Source: Haemaphysalis longicornis (Eukaryota > Arthropoda > Arachnida > Ixodida > Ixodidae). From it: 64,000 bases of DNA. The translations under genes were made by a program, and so were the position numbers. Positions within the stretch are counted from its first letter, which is position 1; each line of letters begins with the position of its first letter. The notes beneath the pieces were generated by a model. It was not told the origin of the DNA. It saw only the letters and a list, made by a program, of their open reading frames with translations, and did no database searches. Shown here one piece after another: positions 48,082 to 58,035 of the stretch. Location of the stretch: NCBI GenBank assembly GCA_013339765.2, contig CM023457.1:79232192-79296191 (forward strand). Reading direction: 5' to 3'.

Positions 48082-48729
48082 ACCCGTGCAGCACGAGCAT
48101 TTCGAAGGCCTTTGAGTCGAATGTCATTTGACTCAAATGACACCTTTGAGCTGCTACACGACGTTTTTCAAAGGCCTTTTGGCTGAAATGTCATTTGAGT
48201 CGAAGGAGCACCACCATCGACCTTTGATGTTCTCAAAGGCCTTTGAAACGCGAACGGTCGCGTACTCCCTGGCGCAGTTTCTGCAAGCCATAATCACAAA
48301 AACAACTATTTACGAGTAAAACTTTGTGTTTGAAGTGCAAGATCTCTACAGTTTTTCACTTGTGCTTGTTATCTATCACCCGCTCTACGATTACAAGGTA
48401 ACTTGGTACTCTCAACACCGGTGGCCCGAAAAAATAAAAAAAAATACTGGCTGTTTTGTACGTGTTTTGTGCGTGCTTGTACATTATTATCAATTTGATC
48501 ACTAATAATTGTTTTTGTTTGCCCATTTGAACTCTAGGATTAAATTTTTGTCAGTATCTAAATAAGGCAGCAGTGGTGACACCTAACATGGCGGACGAAC
48601 GTCAAAACTTTCAACTGCCTTTGAGAATTGCGCTGTAGATCGGCGGAACTCCTTCCAGTTCGAATGGCATTTGAAACTTCGAAGGCCATTTGACAGAAAT
48701 GTCCTTTCAAATGCTCGTGCAGCACAGGT
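48082..48729. mobile_element. TIR element built on TCAAATGNCATTTGA palindromes, short copy
   Basis: The left end is ACCCGTGCAGCACGAGCATT; the right end in reverse complement is ACCTGTGCTGCACGAGCATT. Inside the left end lie GAGTCGAATGTCATTTGACT, CAAATGACACCTTTGAGC and GAAATGTCATTTGAGTCGAA; inside the right lie CAAATGGCCTTCGAAG and relatives. The 648-bp body has no transposase. It is related in both ends and subterminal words to the 3.7-kb element at 55022-58759. Confidence 0.75.
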
Positions 48730-48958
48730 TTTAATCATTTTTATCCAGCCTATACATTAATTGCTATAAATCACCAAACCATAATATTACTTTTGTGATC
48801 ATTAATCATATTTTGCACACCCCTGGTATGCTTGGTTGCCGGTTACTCGCGTTTTGTGTCTACGCCGGATCATTCTATGTAACCTTCCAATGGGACATAT
48901 ACATAAAATTTTCACCTTAATAAGCCGTAAGAATGTTTTATCGGTGCTGTTTTTTTTT

Positions 48959-48975
48959 GGGGGGGGGGGGGGGGG
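48959..48975. repeat. Poly-G tract, 17 bases
   Basis: Seventeen G follow directly on eight or more T (T-run then G-run), a junction liable to replication and sequencing errors. Confidence 0.95.
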
Positions 48976-49192
48976 ATAGGCATGTTCATACCCGGAAAGC
49001 ATGCACAGGCGAGTAATCATCTCGTCAAAGACACGCGTTTTTGTACAAGGGAGAGTTATACTCGAAGCCGGATCATCATCACGAAAGCCCAAAGCGGTAC
49101 CCCCACACCACAAAGCACACTTCGCCTTTTCGCATCTCTTATTGTATTTCGCAGTTACATATTTCCTTCCAGCCGTATACGCATCTCTGACG

Positions 49193-49226
49193 GCAGCTGC
49201 AATCGCCAGTGGCCGATTGCAGCTGC
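49193..49226. repeat. Perfect 13-bp-arm hairpin
   Basis: GCAGCTGCAATCG (49193-49205) and CGATTGCAGCTGC (49214-49226) flank an 8-base spacer. The right arm runs straight into AGGTGAGG, a possible plus-strand splice donor, but no exon could be supported. Confidence 0.88.
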
Positions 49227-50507
49227 AGGTGAGGCAGTACGCATTGAAGGTGGAGTACACATTCATGAGCACACAGTGGAATGTGGAACAGGTGATACTA
49301 ACCTCCTTCAGTTTCCTAAGGCGTAAATGCTTCCTATGTGGACTCTACGAGGAAATCTGTCTGCCGTTCTGTAATTTTCTTGATGTGTCGAACTTTCGTG
49401 CTATTAATAAAAGGCCCCTGGGCCATCATACTCTGACATCAAATCCCTTAAGTTGCTCCTGAAAGAAGTCTTTTCAGCAACGCGTTCGTCGTAGCAGTGA
49501 AGCCCATTTTAAAGGGGCTTGGTGTACGCCGCCCCAAAGGGAAACAAGGGGTCTATGGACATATTTAATACAGGGCGCTAGGGCCTGTGCGCTTTGATAA
49601 AATACCTCTTACATTACTCCTGAAAAAACTCCTCAGGGTCACAGGAGGCTGACCACACCTCTTCTCCCCTTCCCCTTAAAGGGGCCATGTTGACAAAATA
49701 CAACCTTGTTTAATTTGAAGGAACCAGGCTTCAATACCTTACTCAGCTCCATTCCAACAAGGAAAGACAGTTGTTTTGAGAGACTTTCAAATTTCGCGCC
49801 ACAGTGACGTGGGAAGGAATGACGTCGCATTGGCCAGCCCTAAAAACAATTTTCAGCGTGTTAACTTCGCATTAGCCTTCAAGGGGTGCGATCAAAGAAA
49901 ACTGGGGGACCCCCTACAATGTCCAGTCATGTGTCTGAGCGATGGGTTAGCTCGGCGGCCGCCAATCGCACAAACAAGATTCTGTGACGTCACAGAAAAG
50001 TTGCCGAAAAATGGCTAGGGCGTCGCCACCGTTTCATCTGCCTTCTTCAAAATCCCCATTATTTGTTCGACGTTTGCGATAAAACTAGTATCATTGTTAC
50101 TGGGACAACGCAACCTTTCTGATGACCCAAATTAGTATTTTGTTTTCACGGCCCGTTTAAGCTCAATGCAGAACATTTTTCACCCCCACCAGCCCTCAAG
50201 GCTGCGTTGAAGGCTAAAGCCTGGAGATACTATTCAAAAAAAAATTCCCCCGCATTTCCCCGAGGGGGAGAATGTGAAAGTGCGAATACACGGTTGTCGG
50301 CCCGCTTGCGGCGCTTGCGCTCGGCCCCCGCAGCCCACCGCCTCACCGCCTTCTCTTCCATCTCTTCCATCGGGTTTGTAGTATCACGTGTACACCACGC
50401 AGTTATCAGCCGCTGCTAACGCCGCTGAGTCGCCAACGCACGCCGCTGACGACGTAGTGGGTTTGAATGCGTTAAAGATATAAGGCGCGTCAACACTGAT
50501 ATCACCG

Positions 50508-50660
50508 TCGCGTCCGTGGCTTGATCGGTAGAGCGTCGCGCTGCGGCCGCAAAGTCCGCGGATCGAAACCTGGCGCCGGATGCTGTTTTTCTTTATAGAG
50601 GAGCACTGCGGACGCCGCCGACGCCGCCGACGCCGGCGGTGGATGGTTTGGGGTCGCTTA
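50508..50660 (+). repeat. tRNA-derived SINE-like sequence
   Basis: GTGGCTTGATCGGTAGAGCG (A box with normal D-loop GG) is followed by GCGGATCGAAACCTGG (B box) and then a T-run. A GC-rich GACGCCGCCGACGCCGCC tail follows. The acceptor and T stems do not pair, so it is a tRNA-derived element rather than a tRNA gene. A second B-box-like word (CCCGGGTTCAAACCCC) stands at 50877. Confidence 0.5.
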
Positions 50661-50963
50661 TAAAGTGTATTCACACTTAAAAATTTCTTTCCTTGCTGCT
50701 GCATAGTGTCTGCATCTCTTGGTTTTCTTCTTCGCCTTTTTGAAAGGAATTACTCTGCATCATTGCGTTTAAGTTTTGCTCTTCGCTCTCGTGTAATTAT
50801 TCGTCTTTTGGTACGAATCACATCACGCCACAGGTTCTCCGCAATCAGAGTTCTGTCCGGCTCCTGCTTGGGAGACCCGGGTTCAAACCCCATGTGAACA
50901 AATGCGGGTTTTACTTACTCTTTACTACGGCAGCCGTTTTCTGTACCAGACAACAACATCGGG

Positions 50964-51391
50964 ACATGGTTGGTTGGAAACAGCGCGTTAAAACGGGATC
51001 ACGACGAAAAGAACCGACGGGACGAGCGCTAACTATCAACTGAGATTTATTCAAAAAGAAGAAGAAAAGCCACTTCTTTCTCGTGTAGACATACAGAGGA
51101 AGAAAGAAGAGGCTACCCGAGAAAGAAGTGGCTTTCCTTGATTGTTGTTAAACGTCGAAGCAAGGGTAAATCGTTCCTGTAATCTCTTTCAGCGTTTGAG
51201 GGCGATTCTCACCATTGCGCATGCGCAGATTTGAATTTTCATGTATAAATGTTTCTTCTTTTTCGATAAATCTCAGTTGATAGTTAGCGCTCGTCCCGTC
51301 CGGTTCTTTTCTTCGTGATCCCGCTTTAACGCACTGTTTCCAACCAACCATGTCGCTTTACCAGCTCGCCCAGCTCTACATCCTACTACAG
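50964..51391. mobile_element. Fold-back element with ~95-bp inverted arms and 10-bp target duplication
   Basis: The left arm reads ACATGGTTGGTTGGAAACAG, GCGTTAAAACGGGATCACGA, GGGACGAGCGCTAACTATCA, ACTGAGATTTATTC. The right arm, in reverse complement, repeats this almost exactly from 51352. Nested inside is a perfect stem GCCACTTCTTTCTCG / CGAGAAAGAAGTGGC. CAACATCGGG occurs just outside both limits (50954-50963 and 51392-51401). About 40 bases extend past the right arm before that duplication, so the structure is asymmetric. This suits a retro-type insertion (for example a Penelope-like or LINE-mobilised unit) more than a cut-and-paste MITE. Confidence 0.82.
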
Positions 51392-52030
51392 CAACATCGG
51401 GTTTTCGCAGAATGGGGCGCTTTAGGCCCTAAAATGTATTCCCGGCAATGCATTTGTGATACCGGTGAAGCCTACATTAAAGGGGCTCGGTGTAGCGTTT
51501 CCTAGAAATACACGGGGTCATTAGTACAGCCTGCACAACTTTATATTGGATTCCTTGTGTTGCCTCTGAAAAAAAAGTCTTCCCAACAATGCGTTTTCTC
51601 AAAGTAGTGAAGCCGGCTTTAAGGTACCCCTATGGCACTTCATAGGGATACCTGGGGTCTTGTGTAGGAACTGGAGGTACTTAATAAAAGGCTTCGTGCA
51701 CTCCCACTTTGGTATCAGACCTCAGATGGTGTCAGATAAAATGCCTCCGCGGCAATTTATCTAAACGTAGTAAGGAAACTAACTTTAAAGGGGTTTGGTG
51801 TACAGCAAAGCGGCTTGTGCATTTCTTTTCGATAAGTTGCTGGGAAGACACTTTAGCAATGCCACGCAAGAAGCTTGATACCAAGGTATACAAAGGCATT
51901 TTATTAGATACCTACAAAAAAAACCATGTACCTCTATAAACCGTTATACATCTAGCCTCTTGAAGGTTGGCTTGTCTGTGCAGGACCTAGCTTCTTGTGT
52001 AGCGTACCTTCAAATACCCAATTCCCAGTC

Positions 52031-52688
52031 GCTCTCCTGGAAAGGTGTTTCCCCCGTTTGAATAACAAACAAACAAAAATATTAAAATAACGCGACAGTA
52101 AATTTCTAATTTCTTTTTTTTACTCCACTTCACAACATATCGTCTATGCCTACTTTTCATTGCGAATGAATGGTCTGTATTCCATTCTAGTCATTTTTTT
52201 CTTCTCAAAACAAATAAGGAAGGTAACCAACGAGACTTCCGTGCGAAATACTGCGCCAGCGAGCAAGCCCTTTGGTTGCAGATAGTCCTGCACGTTTCGG
52301 TGGTAGCGTTTGGCATTGTTTTGGCTTTGTGTTAGCGCTTATTGTTCCAGGCCGACATTTCACCTTTCGTTTCGTGCTACATCCAACGACAGACGCTACA
52401 CATCGGCGTGGGAGCACAGAACAGCCTGTTTGCGGCCCTATTACAGCCGGCGCGATATGTGTTTTAATTTTGGAAGCGATGCAGAGGCTGGGCAAAGAAC
52501 CACACAAAACAAGGACGACGACATTTAAAGAAAACAGGGGCCAGCAAGCACACTTGCAAAATGAGGCGCCGGTCGGCTCTCTTCGGCCACCCCTACGCAC
52601 GACGGGGCCACCAGCCGCTCTCCTAGAAAGGTGTTTCCCCCGCTTGAATAATAAAGAAACAAAAAAGAGCAAAATAACGCAACTGTAA
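52031..52688. repeat. Direct repeats of ~71 bp, 52031-52101 and 52617-52688
   Basis: Both copies read GCTCTCCTGGAAAGGTGTTT or GCTCTCCTAGAAAGGTGTTT, CCCCCGTTTGAATAACAAAC or the like, ACAAAAA, AAAATAACGC, CTGTAA or CAGTAA, with about 83% identity. They enclose 515 bp with overlapping ORFs on both strands (138 and 155 codons) that match no family I know. The pair could be terminal repeats of a small unit or a local duplication. Confidence 0.75.
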
Positions 52689-53074
52689 TAGGTAAGAAGG
52701 CGCGGACGCTAACGCACACAACAAGCACGTCAGACGCCTCGCTGACCCAGATACGCAACCTCGGCGCGGCTCGGATAGGGCTCCTCGCAGACGACGGACG
52801 AGGGCCGAGCGTAGCAGACGACGCGGGCTGTCGGCCGCTGCCTGGCTCCCACGACCTTCGCCAGCCACGTCCGCAAGCGAGAGCCCCACCGATGACCCTT
52901 CTTTATATTTCGCCCTCTCCATCGGAAACCGAGCCCGGCTTCACGCGAAGGCTGCGGGAGGGGTCACGGCGGGAGGATGCTTGGGTACCGGGCCGCCGGA
53001 CGAATACGCAACTAGCGAAAGCAGCAACAAGATAGGCAACGACACAACACGTCTGCCAGCCGCCTGGCGCGTAG

Positions 53075-53317
53075 CTATGCTCCGCGCTTGGCTGAACACC
53101 GCCGAAATTGCGGTCCCGCCTGAAAAGAAAGCTGGAGGCTGGGAGAAAATGAAAAAAAAATAAACACGCCGCATCCACAAAGCCGATCCTCCTCAACGAG
53201 GCGGTTTAGCCGTTCCGCCTTTTCATCCGTCTCCTTTTCTGGTTGGCCAAAGAAGAGCCGAACTGGGGAATTCACGGTGCATGACAGTACATAAAAAACA
53301 AGAAGAGCAACAACCAT
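53075..53317 (-). CDS. Possible secreted-protein first exon
   Basis: The ATG at 53317 opens MVVALLVFYVLSCTVNS, a good hydrophobic signal-peptide profile with a plausible cleavage near Ser17. A charged helix KETDEKAERLNRLVEEDRL and a CGC motif follow. After about residue 50 the frame turns into Phe/Ser-rich translation of an A-run, so the true exon would end earlier, but no strong donor is visible. The upstream block (52.7-53.3 kb) is CpG-rich. Unidentified. Confidence 0.22.
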   Translation of the reverse strand: MVVALLVFYVLSCTVNSPVRLFFGQPEKETDEKAERLNRLVEEDRLCGCGVFIFFSFSPSLQLSFQAGPQFRRCSAKRGA

Positions 53318-54074
53318 TTCTGTGTGTATGATGCGCTAGTTCGTGGACGGAATGGCAGGAGCGGACGAAGGCTTAGGTTACGACTGGCGGCGATACAAAC
53401 GAGAATTTTCAGGCGATATACCATCAAACGAATTGGAGTCTTCCTCATTCATGAATGCCCATTCCCTCTCACATCGCCCCTTCCCAGAAAAGAAACAACA
53501 GAAAATGACTGGGGGAGGAGGGGGCCATCACACGCTTCGAGCAGGTACGTACATCCGTACAAATAGAGATCGCAAACTACGTTCGCAAGACTCCATTGTC
53601 AAAGTGATCCCCGCAGCGCGCACACGACCCGTTTCACGCGACGTCCGAGGAGCGCCTTGCCACCCGTCTAGTTTGCGCACACGCCCGCTGAGGATATCGA
53701 AAGGACGCTAGCGGACACCGTGAGGCGTACTCGCGTGCCACTTACAGAAGCCAGTTCGCACGGTCACGCGCACGGCAGGCGACCATATTCGCACGCCGGC
53801 TCGATCTCTCCCTGTGTGTGTTCCTCGTAGAGTGGGCGGGGGCTGGGAAGTGCGGACGGGACAGGAACGATCCCGTTGGGCCCCCGCGCGTGCTTCGTAC
53901 GTAGTAGAAAACCTATGCCTGCTTCCTGACGGCTTCCTAAAGCGAGGAGCTATTTTTGACTCCGAGAGCTCTCCGGGAACTCCACGTCATTGAAGTCGTC
54001 TGTGATAGACTGATGTGATGACGAGGAACACAGTCTCTTAATCAGCCTGTACCTAACTGCGGAGCGCTACATCT

Positions 54075-54240
54075 CATAAGACCCATTCCACATCATCATC
54101 ATAATCATCATCAGCGGCATCAGCAGCCTGTTTGTGTTCACTGCAGGATGGACTCCCAACCTCTCCTAACCCGAATCATCGGAACCATTACCCGCCCTCG
54201 AATTTCCTTGCCCTCTCCAACCACGCGCCTACTCCTCATT
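54075..54240 (+). repeat. ATC-repeat-led dispersed repeat fragment
   Basis: ACATCATCATCATAATCATC and ATCAGCAGCCTG are followed by GTTCACTGCAGGATG, then AACCTCTCCTAACCCG. This resembles common tick dispersed repeats with (ATC)n heads, recalled from memory. Non-coding. Confidence 0.4.
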
Positions 54241-55244
54241 CCGTCCACATGGTATACCCATTGTTACTCGAGCTAAAGTGAACTATAATATCTGTATTCT
54301 AGTTGACTGTACTCTAGTTGTCCACCTGTAGCGGGCCATCATATTTCCGGTCCAGCTACACTTTTTTTCTCTCGTCTGCAGCACCATATTATCAGCGGCC
54401 TAAATTGGTACGAACCGTACGGGTTCGTACCAAATTTTATCACTTCATCCTGCGTGTGCGTGCATATAAGAACCAATTCATCACTGCCATGATATTCGAT
54501 GTTCTTACGAATTACTTGCAAAGAGTAATCAACACTGACGTGTCCTCTTCACCCAAGCTTGCAAAGCAGAAGTTGGTTCCATAAGTATCGTGAAAATTTG
54601 TCCCTTTATTGGTGGCTAATTGGAGGCCGTTCACGATTTTTGTGCTGGCAACAGTAAGCCTTGAACAACGGTATTTGTTCAAGGTTCGCTGTTCAAGCAT
54701 ACCAAGTGAGAAGCTTCGAAAAGTTTGATGGTCAGGCCCCTTGTCGAGGACAGGCGCGGTTCCATTGCCAATGTTAATAGATCAACGGGGTTCGCGCCCT
54801 ACTTCACCGCGCGACATTACAAAATTGTGCGACATACAAAAATTGTGGTGCACTACTGTCGGTAACGGCAGCAGTTACACTGGTGTAAAATGGCCGTAAA
54901 AACGAAACAGAAGCATCATATATACAAAAGTTAACCAAATGAAGGTAACATAACGGCAAGAACGATACTTTTGCGTCGTGCTATAGCAGACGACTGTTAA
55001 AGGATTAATTACGCTGTCTAATACCCCGGCTACACTAGGGTCCGAATGTTATTTGAAGCAAATGTAATTTGACTCAAACGGGGTGCTTCGAATGCCATTC
55101 AGAATCCGCCGTGCTTCACTACAATTTCGACGGCATTTGAAAGCTTTCACAATTACTCGTCGTGCTGTAGTGTCGCCCTGTTGCGTTTTCATACAAGAAC
55201 AACAATCAAATTTAGGAGCAGTCTAAGGCAGTAAAATGATATCA

Positions 55245-55540
55245 AATTAGAAGTGACACCAGTTTTGACTCGAATGTGGTGGTTGTTTGCGTAGTTTAAT
55301 TTTTTTTTTTTTGCCTACAAGAACAACAACATGGTTTTGAGAGTATGAAAATTAAATATGTTGATTTCATATTTTAAGTAAATGAACAAATTAGAAGTGA
55401 CGTTCCACAAACAACAATATTTTGTTGGTTTACGACTCTAATGTGGTGGTTGTTTGCGGAAGTATTATATTTTTTTTTTTTTTATTGCCTGGTTTGAGAG
55501 TATGAAAATTAAATATGTTGAAACGCTGCGTTGCCAGTAA
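55245..55540. repeat. Tandem duplication, ~150-bp units
   Basis: Both units carry AAATTAGAAGTGAC, TTTGACTCGAATGTGG or TTACGACTCTAATGTGG, GGTGGTTGTTTGCG, a T-run, then GGTTTGAGAGTATGAAAATT and AAATATGTTGA. Partial third copies (TTCCACAAACAAAAATATTT and ACGGAAGTATTATATTTTTA) reappear between the GA blocks downstream. Confidence 0.78.
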
Positions 55541-55555
55541 ATGGTGAGAGAGAGG

Positions 55556-55612
<57 letters not shown>

Positions 55613-55781
55613 CACAAACAAAAATATTTTGTTTGGTTTACGAGAGAGAGAGAAGGAGAGAGAGAGAGAGAGGAGAGTAGAGATGAGGGAGATGGAGAGA
55701 GAGAGAGAAACGGAAGTATTATATTTTTATTAGAGGAAAGTCGAAGACGCGGTGCCGACAAGTTCGCCAGAAATGGCATTT

Positions 55782-55834
<53 letters not shown>

Positions 55835-55994
55835 TAGAGAGAGAGAGAGAGAGAGAGAGGAGATAGAGAGAGCGGGAAAGGAGGAGAGGGAAAAAGGTAG
55901 TAGGTGTAGTGAAGAAAAGGAGAGTAGTAGTAAAAAAAAAATAGGACTGAGAGACGAGGAGAGAGAGAGAGCACAGGGCATTGAGTTCGAGGAG

Positions 55995-56026
<32 letters not shown>

Positions 56027-56190
56027 GAGAGAGAGAGAGAGAGGTTATTATGAAATGGAGGAACGAGGTTTGCCGACAATTTTCGTCGCCGGACACACCA
56101 ATGCTGGAGGAATTCGGGGAAAGGAGGAGAGGGAAAAAAGGTAGTAGGTGTGTAGTGAAGAAAAGGAGAGTTGAGTAGTAAAAAAAAATA
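55541..56190. repeat. Multi-block (GA)n purine tract with embedded duplications
   Basis: GA arrays occupy about 55543-55610, 55640-55700, 55782-55872 and 55985-56044, separated by short unique pieces. A ~75-bp piece (GGGAAAGGAGGAGAGGGAAA, GGTAGTAGGTGTAGTGAAGA, AAAGGAGAGTAGTAGTAAAA) at about 55875-55945 recurs at about 56118-56190. Over 600 bases are almost all purine on the plus strand. The long Ser/Leu frames on the minus strand are artefacts. Confidence 0.93.
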
Positions 56191-56289
56191 TGATCCTTCT
56201 TAGCGCGGAAAAAGGCTCTTGAGATGGAGGAAGGGAACATTTCGTGGACACATATTTTGCGCTGAGCGGAGGGAGAGGGCCATGGTTCA

Positions 56290-58035
56290 AGTACCAATCT
56301 TAATGTCAATGGTCCAGGGTGGAGGAAATCAATTTTATGTTGTAAACGGCACCTTAGTCGGCATAGGCAGAGCATTCCAGTATATGTGTTCAACAGTTTC
56401 AAGTGAACCACAATTGTCGCAATATGGGGCTTGATGTCTGGCCGATCCGATGCAGATAGGATTTTTTAGTGCTGTATTTAAAAAGAAGTCTATGCAGCAA
56501 CATCTCCAAGTGGCGGGTAGACGCTCTGGCAGCCGCATTCTGACGTATGGGTCTATGGAATATAAAAAGCCGTAATGATGCTTGCTGCAAGGACCATAAA
56601 CGGTTTCCTTTCCGACAGAGCAGTGCCTTCGTCATTGTGGCGGCATCATGCTTCGTGAAGAAAATCTTCTTTCTTTTCTCATTTGTAGGCCCCTGCGGGC
56701 AGCCTCGTCCGCTTTCCTCATTTCCCTTGATTGCCGTTGTGGCCTGGAAGCCATTGGAAGTAACGCGATGTCCAGCGACCGTATGCCAGATGGTGCAAAT
56801 ACTTTACGTCGCGCGCTGGACATGTTCGTGAAGCTGAAAACAGCTAGCGCGTTGTAAACTTTGAAGTGCTGCCCCTCGAATCAGAGAAAACTGTCCACAT
56901 GTCGGCGGCTGGCGTAGAATTACCGAAGTGCTTCTTTAATCCGTAGAGCTCCGCCGACGCAGGCGAAGTCGGTCGCTCAAGCCGATATGAAAATGCTTTT
57001 TTCGCTTGATGGACTGATATTCCCGATGAGCCTTCACTCAGGTGTTGCCGATCCATCGGTATAAATGTGAGTACTTGCCGAGTTAAATTGTTAATGTGTG
57101 CAAGCGTATCTGCAGTCAGGCCAATTTGAGGTATATGTTTTTTTAATCAATTCGGGTATGAATGATTTTATCGCGAGAGGCGTCAGATTCCAGGGCGGGA
57201 AGTTCCGTGGCATTGTCGGCGGGGTGCTTGCGTTGGAATTGGGCATATTAATACTTATTGTTAGTCAAAGCTTAGTTTGTCCAAAGTAGAAGATTTTGGC
57301 AATACAGGAAATGTAGCAGGAAATGTAGGCATGTGAACGCGTATGCAAATGAACTTGGAGCCGTGGAGCCGTCCAAGGGAGGCAACCGTCCAAGGGGAGG
57401 CAACCTTTCAGCAGTTGTCCCAGAACTTTTGGAAGCCTTTCCGAATTTTGAGGCATTTTCTGATTCCCTCGCCAATTCCTCGCCCCTGCAGGACAGCTGT
57501 TTTCTGCTTGTAGGTGTCATAGCGCAACGGCCATTGCAGGACGGAAAGGAGCAATACACCAGAACATCTGCCCCAGAGGAGCAAGATACCCAATAATTTG
57601 CAGATACCCAATATTTGCGATTCGCTCCGTAGCCTCTGCATTCGCGTCAGGGGCCCAGGAGAGGTTTCTGTCTAAGAGAATCAGGGGCCCAGGAATCTTT
57701 GGGTCCGTCTGTAAGAGAATAGACCATCTTTGGGTCCGTCTGTAGTGCAGAGGCGAATACAGGATTAAGGATATTATCCATGCATTTGCGAGTGAATGCC
57801 ATGGCGACGCTTTTTTCTGAGGAAAGATGGAGTCCTTTAGGCACTAGGTATGCAGATATCTTTGCAAGCGCCTTCTGAAGTTTGTTTTGCGTTACCCTCC
57901 GGGATTTTGATGCACTCCAAATACAGATGTCGTCCGCATAGAGAGTGATCTTGACGCCACGGGGGAGAACACGCTTCAGGTGGATGAGAGCGTGAGATTA
58001 AAAGTAAAGGGCTTAATACAGCTCCTTGAGGTACT
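56290..58035 (-). mobile_element. LINE fragment with RT YADD box, RNase H and C-terminal knuckle
   Basis: In minus-strand order: VPQGAVLSP (about 58035) with a one-base loss just after it that shifts frame, GVKITLYADDICIWSA (YADD at 57940-57929, catalytic Asp pair intact), LQKALAKISAYLVPKGLHLS and the thumb. An RNase H-like part follows (PTSPASAELYGLKKHF, WTVFSDSRGS, about 57050-56890), then a DEAARRG helix. Last is RLPATWRCCCIDFF, PYCDNCGSLETVEHIYWNAL (Cys/His knuckle, about 56430-56370). The presence of RNase H fits the I-type group of LINEs. It is truncated at its 5' side. Confidence 0.88.

Larger units (their letters stand above)
49395..51930. repeat. Degenerate ~140-165-bp tandem satellite, interrupted
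   Basis: Units share GTGAAGCC, TTTAAAGGGGCTTGGTGTA, GGGGTC, TTAATAAAAGGC, a TTGCTCCTGAAAGAAGTCTT-type stretch and CAACGCGTT. Unit starts are visible near 49500, 51468, 51608 and 51775, with a partial unit at 49395-49490. The array is split by about 1.8 kb (49640-51440) that contains a tRNA-like sequence and the fold-back element at 50964-51391. Divergence between units is high. Confidence 0.62.

Noticed and set aside
47510..51930. CRISPR array suggested by spaced repeats
   Set aside because: Units are degenerate, tandem and of irregular spacing in a eukaryotic context; no direct-repeat/spacer pattern or cas genes.
52205..52672. Possible THAP zinc finger (CVASVVGCSTKRKVKC) on the minus strand
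   Set aside because: The Cys spacing is C-x6-C rather than C-x2-4-C and the conserved Pro/Trp and Cys-His pair of THAP domains are not found downstream.
55465..56411. Minus-strand ORFs of 204 and 230 codons rich in Ser and Leu
   Set aside because: They are translations of the (GA)n/(TC)n blocks; the composition is pure repeat.
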